A stretch of DNA of 64,000 nt from Trichostrongylus colubriformis (GCA_963978905.1 OZ022256.1:23561743-23625742); one strand, 5' to 3'; numbered from the stretch's first letter, positions 22,302 to 35,192 are shown. Notes: a model not told the origin generated them from the letters alone. Numbers and translations are program-made.

Positions 22302-25254
22302 TTTCATTATGCACGCATGGTGCGCTTCAGGAACCTACTACAACAAGATAGTCAGAAGCAAGGAGCTAAGCACATAAAGCACAATTAAGCATAATTAAGC
22401 AACATAATACACCCAAGTGGGAGTCTCCTCCCATGATTAGTATCGCTAAAAATCATCATTGCCGATTTGGCTGGGGTTTACGTTAGGTATTTTGTCATTT
22501 TCCTATCTCTCCTTTTGTCCTGGCTTGAAGTTCGCCCTTCGGTATCATAGTCCTCCTTCTGTCTTTTCTTTACCACTTTACATGGCTCCCATTTCCTTTG
22601 CATAAAAACAATCAGAGAACATGATTGTCCGGCAGAAACTTCAGATTGTACGTCACTTCCGCAACATAACAACGCTAGAATCTTTCTAGTAGGGTAAATA
22701 GTCTGAAAGGGTTTTCATATGCCTCATACGTTTTCCTTTTCTTCCCACTTCTATCGTTGGATTTTTCTTGTGAAGCTTGCTTAGCTGTCCAAGTTTCCTC
22801 ACAATGAACAATGACATGCACAGCATTAGCTAAAGCTGTTTTCCTAGAACAATTCCTGCTCCTGCTAATCATGCTAATACTGCTCAGGCTCAATCGCTTG
22901 ACGCGAGGTTTTTCGGGAGGAGTTCCTCCCCGAAAGCAAAATGTGCTACATGAAGATCAAATTCACATTGTTTTCTGTAGGAATCGATCAAAGCGTGGCA
23001 TCATCTCTTGCTGCAACAACTTAATCTCAAGCCATTAAATTTCCCAATGGCTCCTTGATGTCCCCGCGTCTGCTGTCCCGCACCATCCTTTGTTAAGCCA
23101 GTCGCCTCAGAAGAAGTACTAAGAAGATATCATCACTATTGAAAACAAATGAATTCGGAGTTATGGCCGCGCTCGCTCTTTCTTCCAACTCCACCACTCA
23201 TGCTGGGCTTTTGCGTCAACCCTTAAGACTTAATAGGGATAATAGGGATGATTTAGATGTACTGCAAGGGGAAATGTGGCTATAACCTGTGCACTTTAGC
23301 GGCCCCACGACTCCGTTTGTGGTGCAACTCGCAGTTTATCAAGATTTTGCACTGATGAAAAGGTCCTTGTCCATGGGCGCCACACAACACAGATCCACAT
23401 GACTCTGATCAAAAACCCAGTGATGGACTAGTATGAATAGTCCCATATCTCAAGTGAAAAACTTTGTGTCGTTTTTCTTCAATATCGCATACAAACCGCG
23501 CTTAGCCCATCCACAGCAATCGACCAAATTGTGTCTCCCGCCCTTTTGAATGCTGGCTTAAATGCACCTTGTGGAATGATCTTTGACTTAGGTATAAATT
23601 CAAGAACTGAAAGGAGCCTCTTTGAAAACCGTTGAATAGGATACATGCAACGCAATATGGAACGAGGGCTAATTGATCAGTTGAACGACCAATGATAAGA
23701 AGCAATGATGAGGCTTGTTTGATCGCAGGGTGGATCCGTGAGCATCAGACGCGATCTGGTTTTGAACGAGGACCTCAGACGTACTACGATTACTCACCTC
23801 ATGGCCCATTCCGACAAACCCTGTCCCGCTTACCCCTCCCCCTCCCCGTCCTCCTCTGCCACCGTGAGCAGAGAGATCTGTCTGTAACCACAGATGCTGT
23901 ACTAAGCCTAATGCTACACGACTGGGGCTCCCAGGACCTCTGTGACCTTTGCAGCGACTCCAACTCCATCACCCAACGTTTCAACCCACTTTTGGGCATA
24001 GCTAGTCCTGTGCCCCTTCCTGTTTCACTTGTTTTTCCGTCTCCCGCTAGCGTTGTTATGAACGCGCACAATGACCGAAGTTGAGGAAATCATCAAAAGG
24101 GCTTCATTTTGAGTGTTCCTATTCAATTTTCTTCACTGTTGTGTTCCATAGCCCTGCAGTTCGATACAAGTGATCATCTGGTCTGCGTCTTTGAGTCACA
24201 GATTTTCATGAACATTCGACTCATTTTTGCGCGTTTTACGCAGTTGACTGAAAACGCTGTGTAGATAACTGACTTTAATCAGTTGTTCGTTGCATGCATT
24301 TACATTTATGAATACTAACTACAAAACCTGATCACATTGATCGACGACTCATCGAGGAGCAATTTTTAGTCGCGAACTCGGGCAACGTCCAGAATCAAGC
24401 TTCAAATAGGCATTAACCCTTGACGTTCAGAAAAAAACTTTTTAGAAGCACGTTGGGAGTTCAGTCCAAGGAAAGAGGAAATAGTACTGGTTGCCTTTTG
24501 ATGACCGCTCCTATCGTAGTGAACACTATGCCTCACTCTTATCTTTGATGCTGCCATTTTTGACTAGGGACTGACCTAGCACCAGGGCAACTTCCATGCC
24601 ACGTGTGTAAGTTTGCTACGAAGTGCATGTTTCACTCTCACAGACTGAATTGTCATAAGCGAGTCACGAGGCATCGGAGACTCGTTGCTCTGGGCATATC
24701 GAGGGGGATTGTGACCATATACTTCAGCCCTAAGATCCTCACGTTAGGGCTATACCTCAGAGCACATCATTAAGCTTTCCAATGAGATTGAATAATAGCG
24801 CATGCTTGTTGACTACGCTTTTTATGTCACAAAAGCACAACTCAGTATGTGGTGTTTGAAATTCGATATGAACTCAAAACGCATTCATTGGTGTGGTACC
24901 CACCCTTCAACTCCTCAGGACAAAGAGATCATTCCGTAAATATCCGCGTTGCTTTATGACGGTGAGTCACTCAGGCGCCGAGGGTATAGAAGTACAAAGG
25001 GAAGGGCAAGTAACTGTGCACGCATCCCGTTCGACACGGAGGGGGGGGGGGTGGGGGTAACGACGGTGGCAACCACATGGTCTGCGTAGTTGTCGCTTGT
25101 CTCTACCCCTCTGCCCTTTTCCTGCATTTTTAGTCTGTCCCTGTCATCGAGCACCTCTATGAGTCTGTGCGATAGCGAGTTTTGAAAACGACAAGAATTA
25201 GAAGTTTTCAATTTTTGCCATGTATTCCTTCACCGGCTGCAATTCGAAACTCTG
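22302..25254. other. Region without a recognisable gene
   Basis: The most coding-like stretch is a GC-rich island at 23760-24070, open for 130 codons on plus (23692-24084) and 90 on minus (23799-24071). Neither strand shows a family motif. A G tract interrupted by one T lies at about 25041-25057. Confidence 0.5.
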
Positions 25255-25385
25255 CTTGGAGGTACTAGGGGTAATGAGGGTAATGAAAACTCCCAGAGTG
25301 AGTCAAACGCACCACGATTTATGTAGACTAACGCTCAGAATGGAAGCTCGAGGGTCTGAGAAGATTATATGTGGCTGAATTCCAG
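25255..25385 (+). repeat. Diverged relative of the 40.3-40.6 kb repeat
   Basis: The string taggggtaatgagggtaatg, then gtgagtcaa, ggaagctcgagggtctgaga and ttatatgtggc occur in the same order as at 40320-40400, where they lead into the palindrome. The second arm is not present here. Confidence 0.4.
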
Positions 25386-28213
25386 GCTAAAGGGCCTTCG
25401 AGTTCTGTATGAGGGGTCTACATATTTCAACATCCGCTACTTGTATGTCCCGGCTCGTCCTTTTTTTTGACTTACAGTTAGTCCGCCCCTTTCCGGAATC
25501 AGCAGCGGGAACGGGGTTTTATTTCTTGCATTTTCGACCTTCTCATTCCTTTTTTCCTCACTTTCAAACTACTAGTTCTAAGCAAAACGACTTTCATATT
25601 CAAAAGCCCATAACTCTGCCCATGTCAACTCTACCTACCACAGCTTTCAATTATTGATCGCGAGCTTACCCAAGCTTATCGTGAAATGGGCCTTCATACC
25701 GGAAAATTACTCTACACTTTACGGCCAGAATCAAAATCAAAACATGAAGCACCAGTTTCCATTTTGATCCGTTGCCGTCGCTTCGTAGACCCCAGGTTGT
25801 TTACGACTAAGCCGAGGCAACCAAACTTTTTTTTGCCTGCCACAGCTTATCAGTTCGATGGCACATAGTACCACCACGTTATCAGTGCAGCATTGTTGCT
25901 CCATCCGACAAGTGACGGTTTTACTCTTTTCATCAGCACCTGTCCAAGCAAATTTTACCACTATCTATGTAGACTAGCGCTCAGCTCTCAGACCCTCAGC
26001 CGCACTTTCCCATATCTAGTGAGCTGCGTTTCCCTTTTCACTTCCACTTCAGCCATTCTCAGTGATTTGATGGTGAATTCTGCTAACTGAAATCCAGTCT
26101 GGTGTCCAATGACTGACAAGGTCGTGTACGTGCAGGTTGCCAGTCCATCGGCATATATATATAACAACCCTCCCGCTGACAAACACGTACAGTTAATCCG
26201 CTCTTACAGTCCGACACTCATGAGTCATATCGACTACCTCTCGCTCATAGCTCACCGATATTTTCATCTCTCCCCACTGAATTTCGCTCTACCTCTAAAC
26301 ACATCTGCTAATTTGCTATAATCTATGAAAATTATATCAATTCAACTACTATTTTCTTCAATGTGCGATGTGATCTCGATTAGTGACCCTTAATGCAAGT
26401 ATGGATTGAACATTAACAATATGCATTTATTTCGAGATTCCAGTAAACTGGTAGCTCTCAATTTCGTTTTTCGAGCATTAGGAATAGTCAGAACTCTGGT
26501 ATTCTCTAACTTTCCCTATTCATCTCATTCCCTTTACTAATTCCTTGAATGCCTCATGTACTCCAGTGTCACTTTTTAATTTATAATACGCCCATAATTA
26601 TTCTTTTCTTCGAAATGAAGTAAAAAATTCGACATTTTGTCATGACCGTAACAGATGAATCTTCTGTCAAACTTTTCGAATAAAAAAATAAGCCACCGAA
26701 AAGTCAAAGATCAATTTAATGGCACATCTTCCCAGGTGGTATTAATTATACCTTCACGAGAGCGAGAATTGAATGATTCCCATAACACCACAAGTGGAAT
26801 ACTGTACACGTATTTTACTAGGAATTGGGAAGACCCTTGTCGTAATTCCACTCAACAAGGGCTTGCAGTTCCTGCTGTGTTCATGTGATGTTCTTCTCAT
26901 TTTGCGCAAAAATATGAGCCGCTTATGCTACCAAAAACTGAATTGGTCCGGCGCGATCCGTTGCCAGGAAACGTGCAGCATCACGTCTCTCAAAACAATG
27001 CCACCAGCATAGTTATTTCCTTATCATTTATTTATTTGTTGTTTCCCTACAAACACAAACAACTTACCGAACGCTGCAAGAGGTATGGTTCACCGAGGTG
27101 CTCAACCATGGTGAAGCTAATATTGTCTTCTCCGTGGTGATTGCTTGTGGTGTGGCTCCACGAAACACCCAGTTCTTGTCGCGAAAGCGATTAAAGCTAA
27201 AACCCGAGCCAATCAAGGGCAAAAATGAAATAGAATGAAGTTCAAAAATTAATTTCATTGAAAATGAACTTTGTTCACTTCTTGCTATGATTCCCCATCA
27301 CCAGCACGTAATTATTTCTTTGTGAAGATGAAGGGTGCGAACTCCTCGTTAGCGGGTTTTGCCTAGGCGGGTCAGAGCTCTCTCTCCTTTCCCATAGGGT
27401 ATGTGAAAGAAATCTGGTTCGTGTGCAGAACCTCACATTGATTAGTGTTGTTTGAATACTCAATCAAATGCATCCCGTAGAAGATGAGCCTATGGCGCAT
27501 CTCAGCTGTTTTAATAAGCAGTGATCATTTCATCCCTTGCCTTTATTTGCGTACTCAATAACGCAGATCAAGCAACTCATTATTCGTTCGGCTGAGTGAG
27601 TGTGTACATCAATGTTTTCGACCCGAGACATGCGACCCGCTCTCGGCATACGTTCGCAATAAGTGCTCTGACGCTCACTCGTCAAGCACTCTTTGCTCAA
27701 GGCTTTCTTTCTCATATCTGCCGTCCATCAAACCCTTCTCAATGTCTCGTTCGTTGAACAGCTAGCTTTTTACTTCTGCAGCTGCAGAACCCACAGCGAA
27801 ATAAAATACACGAGAAAAGCCCAATCAAAGAAGTAGGGTACAATTCCAAATTTTCTGTATAAGCGATACACGTGATAGTAATGACTCATATATGATAAAA
27901 CTGGTTATTTTATCGATGCGATGCCACAACCCTCTTTAGCTTTTCTGTTCATGAAAAACCGGTTTTTTCCATTCATATTCACACTTCTACTTCGACCAAC
28001 CTCGTTCCTTAAAGACGCCGTTTTCTATGATTTGAGTATCTTGTTTCCATCCACGTGTAAATAAGCCCTTCCACAACGGCAAAGCGTGTGCTATCACCAC
28101 GGCACGGGGGTCAGTGCTAAACGCGCAAAAAAAAACTAGTAAATGAGATGACAGTCACCGTCCCAAGTAGGTCCACGTCCTCTACGGTCTGCTAGCTGGG
28201 CAGCGGAGGCACC
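25386..28213. other. Region without a recognisable gene
   Basis: No recognised protein, RNA or transposon. Small overlapping frames at 25737-26321 and 26655-27140 have no motifs. Confidence 0.5.
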
Positions 28214-28215
28214 TA

Positions 28216-28714
28216 CAGTAGCGGTCAAAAATATATGCGGTTTTGGTTTCTAACCATAACTTTGGTCCAAGTTTACATTTCTTATTCAATTTTTTTTGTT
28301 TTTTGAAGGCATCTGGTACTCAGTGAAGCAAAGTAGGGTGTAGTGTTGAGATTGGAAAATTTACTTAACTAAAAACTCTAAAAATACCAAACCTTTTCAA
28401 AAATTCAGTTGGCCATAAAAAGCTTATAACTCATCGAAACGGGCAGGTGGGCAGAAAATATTACGGAATGAGGCTGGGACTTTGTTGCAGGCTACTTCAA
28501 ATCCTAACAGCACTGAGGCACGGAGTTGACCATTTTCAGTGGTTTCAGTTAAATAATTTTTTCAACCTTCACACTGCATCCTACTCGGCTGAGATACTTT
28601 ATTTCATTGAGTAACAGTTGCCTTCAAAACACAAAAAAAATTGAGCGAGATATGCAATTACCGAACAAAGTTATGGTCAAAATCCCAAACCGCATATATT
28701 TTTGACCGCTACTG
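28216..28714. mobile_element. Tc1-like MITE with long inverted repeats
   Basis: The ends begin CAGTAGCGGTCAAAAATATA on both strands and are flanked by TA (28214-28215 and 28715-28716). Imperfect inverted similarity continues inward for about 130 bp (for example ttttgaaggca(t/a)ctg). The terminal pattern CAGT..(G)GTC/CAAAAA resembles Tc1 family ends. There is no transposase, so it is a non-autonomous 499-bp element. Confidence 0.8.
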
Positions 28715-28850
28715 TACGTCGATAGGAGGCATGATATCGATAAGTATGTACGATAGGGAAAATTCCCATTGTAACGACAACCTTATCGGATGATATTGTC
28801 ACGCGAAAACTTGCTTAAAGACACCGGATAAATGTGGCAGAGTGAATAGT

Positions 28851-29297
28851 ATGAAAGTAGTGGTGCTCAGCAATGTAACAGTGGAGAAAAAACGGATCAA
28901 AACGGCGAAAACCCTGAGGAATAGGGACCCAAGAACCCTTTTTTCTCACCGAAAACCCCTTTTCTCTCACACCTCTGCGTCACTAGCTGGGGTACACCGC
29001 AGACGGGCAGAGCCGCTAGCTAAGCAGATCGTGAACGTCGTCCCGCCTTCGTCGGCAACTCGCCCGGCTGCAGGATTGCAGGACGACATGCCGTGCTGCG
29101 GGGTCGTGATAGGACCCAAGCCGTCCTTCTTAAATGCGAGGTTCGCCATACATCACCTCTTCCGAAGTAGAATCAGAGAACGTGTACTCCCAGACCTCAG
29201 TTTTCCCTTACCACTATGCGTGCCTTTAGTGCTTGTTTCTAGGCGCAAACTCGTTAACTCGTTGATGCCAAAGGTGGTGATTACTTTCAGGTTTTGA
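28851..29297 (+). CDS. Unassigned 148-residue open frame in a GC-rich patch
   Basis: I do not recognise this frame. It runs from ATG 28851 to the TGA at 29295-29297. The central part (28960-29150) is GC-rich and is also open on the minus strand for 60 codons. The product would be basic, with a short hydrophobic stretch near the C terminus (PLCVPLVLV). No intron signals or upstream acceptor stand out. It may be a chance frame in a GC-rich repeat. Confidence 0.15.
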   Translation: MKVVVLSNVTVEKKRIKTAKTLRNRDPRTLFSHRKPLFSHTSASLAGVHRRRAEPLAKQIVNVVPPSSATRPAAGLQDDMPCCGVVIGPKPSFLNARFAIHHLFRSRIRERVLPDLSFPLPLCVPLVLVSRRKLVNSLMPKVVITFRF

Positions 29298-30140
29298 AAG
29301 TTTGTTTGCTTTTTTCTTCACCTTTGTGTTCTTCAACACACCTAGAGTCTTTATAGAGCGCGACGAAGCGCGAAATTATCGCGAATTGTGCTTTTAAGAA
29401 CAGCATATACGTGCTCTAAGATAGGAAAAATGAGATCTATTACCAGGAGCTGAATTCTTGAGAATTTCCCGCTCATGAATGTTTTTGAATGCAGTTTACC
29501 ATTCTAAATCATAATGAAATTTTCACCACTCTACCACCTTTTATGCTTCACCTTTTCACTTTGAGTAACCTTTGTGAGTGCGGTCTACTACTGTGCGTAG
29601 CCGCGCTGCGCTACACAAACGCTATCTCTCGCGCTTCATTTTTTACGAAAGGGCAACGATTTCCTCTTTTTGTTCCTTCATCAGATAAAACGCCTCCAAT
29701 TTTTTTGGTACATTGTTGACAATGTTGTTGACTATACACCCATGTCGTGTGAAATGTCGCTATGGTTGCATACGCACGAATAGCTCGCACAGGATACTGT
29801 ACATTGTTCATAGTTGTAGAGTTACTGGGATCCGCTGAATATGTGGCATTTGCTCCAACCATCGAGGCGCCAAAGGAACAAAAAATTACAATGATTCCTT
29901 AAGCACGATCGATAGAATCAAATGGTTTTGTTAAATCCGCAAACTCCATGGTAATGAACAATAAGCAACGTTCAAGTCATACCCAAGTGGAAAAGATGAG
30001 CCGGCAATCCTGTTGAACAAGTGCTGACTACCCTTCCATTCTTTTGAAATGCCGCCGGGGTTTCGTGAATAATCTCGACGAACCGGGTGGAAAAACGATC
30101 CTGACTCATTTCTCGCTGCGACAGCGAACAGTTTTTGTCA
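29298..30140. other. Region without a recognisable gene
   Basis: No recognised protein, RNA or repeat. Confidence 0.5.
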
Positions 30141-30212
30141 TCGAGGATTTGAACGCATTACAGGCAGGGACGGGCTGTTATGGCAAAGTAATCGCTTAAT
30201 CCAATAGGCCGT
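30141..30212 (-). pseudogene. tRNA-like sequence, degenerate
   Basis: On the minus strand, GGCCTATTGGATTAAGCG resembles a box A region and GCGTTCAAATCC resembles box B about 45 bases downstream. The anticodon stem and acceptor stem do not pair fully. It is probably the head of a tRNA-derived short interspersed element. Confidence 0.4.
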
Positions 30213-31026
30213 GCCGCCGCGACCACCCCTATTGACAAGGCATCACGGATTACAGCCGCGGCATATGATGTATTGTCATCAGCAACGAGGCTAATGGGCG
30301 GAGCCGGGGATCGACCATGGGCTCGTATTTGTTCCCGACGATTCAATAAATCCACATCGATTGGCTCTTCTCATCTGTCGTATTTCCCAATCAGTGACCA
30401 GCAAGTTATTGGAAGCTTTATTTGGGTAAGTGGAACTCCGGGTAGGGTAAGTGCTTCGCAAACATACCTAGTTTGACGATCACTTTCCATCTTCTTTGCC
30501 CAGATGGCTCGCCCAAAATGCTTCAAGCATGCGACTGTGCGTCTTCTGCTGGGTGCTACTAGAACTTTCATGGGTTGGTAGGTCCTAAAAAAGAGGCTTC
30601 GCTGTCTTTTTCCGTACCATATGAGGGTATGTACATACATCGGTACTAACGTTACCTCAGAAGCCTTAATACCCATTCAATCCGGGTTTGTTAAACAATT
30701 AGCAAAAAATATGGTTCTGCTATATTTTACGTTCGCATATAATTTCTTCTTGATGTATTATTGCGTTACACTTATCACTTCATTTGATAATGGAGTGCGT
30801 TATAAATAAATAAAAGAGGAATAAATTAATGTCCTTAAAGTCCGCAGCAAGCGTGCTTAAATCAGACCAAAGGCCTGAGGAGGACTGTCACTAATACTGA
30901 CGCTATGGATTATGAAATACCAGCCGATCGAGCCAGACTCAGGCTTCTGACACACGAACCATTGATTGCGATACAGCGATTAATTAAGCGACTTCCTGCG
31001 AAATCGTTGCAAAAACGTATGTTCTG
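30213..31026. other. Region without a recognisable gene
   Basis: No recognised feature; minus-strand frame 30371-30676 (101 codons) has no domain signature. Confidence 0.5.
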
Positions 31027-31150
31027 TGGTGCTACTGGAGTTTGGGGCATCCCCATTGTTTTCTGCGTCCCTAACGCAAAGGGCTAGAGCGCAGATGTAT
31101 GGGACAGCGTCAAGTGGTGCCAACGTAAGACGGAGGGAATCCCTCTCTTT
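31027..31150 (+). repeat. Partial relative of the 33.7 kb repeat core
   Basis: The order ggtgctactggagtttgggg, ttctgcgtccctaacg, then ctagagcgcagat matches 33734-33807 inside the large inverted-repeat element. The hairpin seen there is degraded here. Confidence 0.55.
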
Positions 31151-32168
31151 CACTTCATCTTTGAAAAAAGTACACTTTCGAATATGTTGAAAAACGGTCA
31201 CAGGAACCTCAGAGAGAGCAGACTACAGCACGAAAATGTGACTTCTCCCGGATTTGGTAGTAACACGTCTATTTTACGTTGTGATAGAATAGTAAACACC
31301 TTACTATATCGCATACTATTTTGATGCTATGAAGAGATGACGTAAAGCAGACCTATAATCGCGTAAACAACAATCAGATTAGTATTTACTATAGTGAACC
31401 ACTCTTATACCCACGGCTGCGTGGAAGAACACACCACTTCGTTTTGCGTTTTGATCTAAATTCACTCATGGATTCTATTTTTCCATCGCTTCTGCTCGAG
31501 AAATTTACAGTTTTTTTTTTCAACTGCATGCAGCGAAGAAGGCATGATCGACTACGGTCACTTTTCTTCAGCTGTCGGTTGCCCACGTTTTATTGCGCGT
31601 TGGTTGGTTATTGGCGCTTACCTTTGATATGCTTCTTTCTTCATGCCGAAACGTTATAGCATGTCTCATGATCTCAGTTCGCTATTCGCAGATTATAAAT
31701 ATAGCAGCATTGCAATGGCACGCTTAAGCGTAAAAACATATTGAGTGCAACGCGGATACGGGGATAATTCTATTTATCCCCTCTCTCCCCCCCCCCCCCC
31801 CCCACATCCACACAGTTATAACCAAAAATCATGATAGAAATACTGCGGTCAAATAAAGTGGGGGGGGGGGGGGAAGCGCGACTTCGCGTCGACGTTAAAG
31901 CTCCTTCCCCTCCTGGGTTTAGGCTGAAATTTATGTCCCCTCCCACATGAAAAAAAATATCTGTCAAAGCATAGTCTCATCTGCCTTACCCTAACTAGGA
32001 AGAGAAAGAAGCTTTGACGTCGGTGAAAATTTTGCGTCTTTAAATTTTTGCAGCAGCGCTCAGGTGCGCAATAAACCAGAAATTCAAGCTCTGCGATTAG
32101 CCATGCCATTGTCTCACAGATTAATTTACGCTTATCCTGCCTTAGACCACTGCAATGCTGCTACATTG
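31151..32168. other. Region with C and G homopolymer tracts, no gene
   Basis: A run of about 19 C ends near 31803 and a run of about 14 G starts near 31861. They could pair across a 58-bp loop. No gene or transposon terminus was recognised around them. Confidence 0.5.
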
Positions 32169-32317
32169 GCAGTCCAATTCAGAGCGCCTGGCAGGGCGTG
32201 GCCTACGGACTTAGATGAACGTGTATCAAACTCTCTCACTCCGCCATACACTCTCACTATCGCCACTCACCAAAGTCCGTAGGCCACGCCCTGCAAGGCG
32301 CTCCGAAATGAACTGTA
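32169..32317. mobile_element. Small palindromic MITE (GGCGTGGCC family), copy 1
   Basis: Arms of about 45-50 bp share agagcgcctggcagggcgtg/gcctacggactt with their reverse complement (aagtccgtaggccacgccct). A pyrimidine-rich centre (tcaaactctctcactccgcc) separates them. The same arms and centre recur at 48308-48458. Confidence 0.75.
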
Positions 32318-32550
32318 CAATCTTGACATTAATTGCCACTTATTACCGCACAAATTGCTATATTTCGTTGTCGCAATATCCTGACCTATCTCACGTTGTT
32401 CGGTTTTCGTTACAGAAAAAACGGTCGTATTGGGTATTTGTTAGACCCGGTCTGACTCTTTTTCTTGAACAACGTTCTCCGCCACAGATTTACTGGTAGT
32501 GGGCGCATTCTAGTGTTACCTTGTCGCTGATAACTAGTTGGCGCCATCTT
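32318..32550. other. Spacer without a recognised feature
   Basis: No recognised protein, RNA or repeat. Confidence 0.4.
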
Positions 32551-32726
32551 AGGCCGCCGTGAGACTTCGCGATTTGCGGAGTTGCGGCTCCGCAGGCAAA
32601 CTTGCGGCATTGCAAAGTTTCAAGTTCCAGAATAGCTGCGACAGTGCGACACGCAAAGCCGCAAAATCGCAAAATCACAAAATCGTAAAACAGCAGAGTC
32701 AAAATCGCGATGTCTGACGGCGGCCT
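32551..32726. mobile_element. 176-bp inverted-repeat element
   Basis: The left end aggccgccgtgagacttcgc and the reverse complement of the right end, aaggccgccgtcagacatcg, match with few changes; the flanks share TTA. The interior has short tandem runs of the type aaaatcgcaaaatcacaaaa. Confidence 0.6.
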
Positions 32727-33280
32727 TACAGCAGCTTCGGCAATTGTACAGAAAATGGGATGAACCAAAATCAGAGGCGTTTCTGTAGGATTGCACGTTA
32801 TGGGTGTGATACCGTTACGTCTAAAACTCGCGCAGCCGCCCGCAGCGAGTGCGAATTGTTTGTAGCTCTATCTGCTAAAACAGCAACAACTACAACATAG
32901 GCGAACTTCCAAGCTTCCCACCTACAATCTTTGAAGGTTCTTCACGATACCAGCCTTGCATCCAGAGCGGAATTCCAACCGTCTGGGGCAAGTCCTACTG
33001 ATAGCGGGGCGAGTGCGACGCCGCAACGCGATTTTTGGACGTAAGGTACACACCCTCAAGCTATCGATCACACAAGAATTCAGTTGAAATACTTAGTGTG
33101 ACATTAGGTCTCGGATGTGTAAGTACCGGGTCAGAGTGAAGAAGAAGGCATTGTATATTCTGGCGCCACTTATTGCGTAATGAACCCCTATTGCCCAGGG
33201 ACATCGTCTCACCCATCTCGTGACTGGTGCAGTACGGGTCTTGCATTACAATTCACGATGCCCCTTCTCGTTCACACTGA
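32727..33280. other. Region without a recognisable gene
   Basis: No recognised protein, RNA or repeat. Confidence 0.5.
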
Positions 33281-34468
33281 CCGGCACTATTCAACTATCA
33301 CTGTCCCAGACACCGCGACCAAGTCGAAAAATGAATCTCCGCTAGAACATCTCCCACTCGACTTATGGGGGGTGCTGATCACGAATATGATATCCGTTTT
33401 TGACGGTGGTACCAACTTGGTGCAGTTGCACCAGATAGCTGCAACAACTCGTTTTCATCAAATTGCTGAAACGGCCGAATAAGGGTTATTCGGGATGAAG
33501 ATCACAAATATGGCGTCCGTTAGAGGTACTGACGTCGTTCAGTGCCATTGCACGGTGCTAATATACTGGGGGCACCATGGACACCACAGTTGCTCACGCA
33601 ACATTTGCCTAAGCCTCAAGGAAAAAGAGAATCTTTCCTTTTCCACCAAGACTTAGGCGAAAATATACACTTGAGTGTGCAAATTTATGATTGTAAGACA
33701 GTATCAAGTAAAATACGACAACGAAAAGATGACGGTGCTACTGGAGTTAGGGAGGGGGGGCAGCGCATTGTGCTCTGCGTCTCTAACGTTATGGTTAGAG
33801 CGCAGAGAAGTCATAGCGCTTACCGAATCGGGTTCGAATTTTACAAAGAAACGATTTTGATGAAGCAAATTCGTGCTTTTTCGATCCTATGTTAGCCTAG
33901 CCTCGGAAAAGGAGATTCCCTTTCCCTAGGCTTAGGCGAATACGCGTAAGTGATTGTTTAGTCTAGTTGAAGTAAATTTCTCGTAATATACTAAAGGAGG
34001 GATAATTTGATTGTTTTCTTACAATTAGTTAGTTAGCTGTATCTAGGCATGAAATAACTTTGAGAGTGCTTATAAGCAGAAATTGGGCGCAACTTATGCT
34101 TTTGTCGAGTGCCCCCCCCCCCCTTCCCCCTAACTCCAGTAGCGCCAAGATGACGCCTCAACTACATTAGCAACACTTCAGTGAAAGCGAAAAATACTGG
34201 CATTATCTTGAGCCGAACGGCGTCTGCGCCAAAACCTAATGTCATATTCTTGCTCAGCGCTCTAATTCTTAAATGACAGTTCTAAACTAAATTGATGGAA
34301 AACGTCGTTGCACCAATTTGGTGCAATCGCACCAAGCTGGCGCTAATGTCAAAACGGATGTCATATCCGTGATCTGTACCCCAAAACATCTCTATAGGCC
34401 AAGTTTCGGCGAAAAATTTTTTTGATCAGTTCACGGTATTTGGGGTAGTGATAGTTGAATAGTGCCCG
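33281..34468. mobile_element. 1.2-kb element with about 185-bp terminal inverted repeats
   Basis: The ends share ggcactattcaactatcact on opposite strands. Inverted similarity continues for about 185 bp (33281-33465 against 34287-34468), including ccaacttggtgcagttgcac-type blocks. CTGA flanks both ends (33277-33280 and 34469-34472). Inside are a second inverted pair (ggtgctactggagttaggg near 33734 against its complement near 34130), a C tract, a 14-bp hairpin at 33773-33806 and a tRNA box B-like string (gggttcgaatt) at 33830-33840. No transposase is present. The superfamily is not assigned. Confidence 0.65.
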
Positions 34469-35073
34469 CTGACCTGCCCGTAGCTCAATATAATCAATAT
34501 AAGGTAGTAGTAATGCATTCCACTGTTGTTATCCACAGACTTCATTGTTGTCATGATTTTCAATTAATTGTTTTCTTGTGCAAGCTACTCGACTGTTCTT
34601 TGTCAGCTCAGCTGTCATTTTTATAGGCTTCGAAACTAATTCTGGCATGGGCACGAGCATTCTGATAGTAGTGATGTGCAGCATGTCACAAAAGTCTCCG
34701 TAATGTTCTTTTTTTACCATTCACTTGCATGCCAGTTGTTCTGCCGGCGTTCTCCATTCTTTGTCCTCCGTATCACGTTATCTTGTTTTATCGAAACTCA
34801 ATAAATTACTGTTGGATTGATGTGGAGACGACCTTCTTCTAAAGTTTCTGCGTGCAGTCTCTCAAACCTCTTCTCACGCCGCCTCTTTATGAGAATTGTT
34901 GCGTCACACAAACGCACCGGCGATTTTCCTTCCTCCTCTCTCAGAACCGTCGAACTTGCTAAGATCTTTCGGATTCTCATGTTTGAAGCATAGATAAGAC
35001 TCAGCTTTTCATTGTTCAAATTATCGTCGTCTAATCATTTATTACTTCCGTACGAGGTTTTCTAACACTGTTT
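34469..35073 (+). other. Upstream region of nrfl-1, promoter not resolved
   Basis: About 600 bp of mixed sequence with no clear TATA box or coding exon. If transcription of nrfl-1 starts close to the ATG, its promoter would lie here or further upstream. Confidence 0.35.
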
Positions 35074-35083
35074 AGTATTCCAG
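35062..35083 (+). promoter_or_regulatory. Candidate trans-splice (or first intron) acceptor of nrfl-1
   Basis: A branch-point-like ctaac at 35063-35067 is followed by tgtttag (AG at 35074-35075) and tattccag (AG at 35082-35083). This is 40-50 bases upstream of the ATG at 35124. Such an acceptor without an in-frame upstream exon is what a spliced-leader site would look like. Confidence 0.4.
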
Positions 35084-35123
35084 GTAAGTCTCGACTGGTG
35101 GTATTGCCTTATCACCTTCTGCA

Positions 35124-35192
35124 ATGGTTCAACTACCGCTAGACGCTCCTCCGCCCAGACTGTGTATTATCGAGAAACTGTCACCAGATCAG
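35124..35192 (+). CDS. nrfl-1: nrfl-1 exon 1
   Basis: Twenty-three codons from ATG, starting MVQLPLDAPPPRLCIIEKLS, the lead-in and first strand of PDZ1. The donor is gtacca at 35193. The intron that follows is 822 bp. Confidence 0.85.

Noticed and set aside
23692..24084. 130-codon plus-strand frame in a GC-rich patch
   Set aside because: The opposite strand is also open and neither has a motif; GC-rich sequence has few stops.
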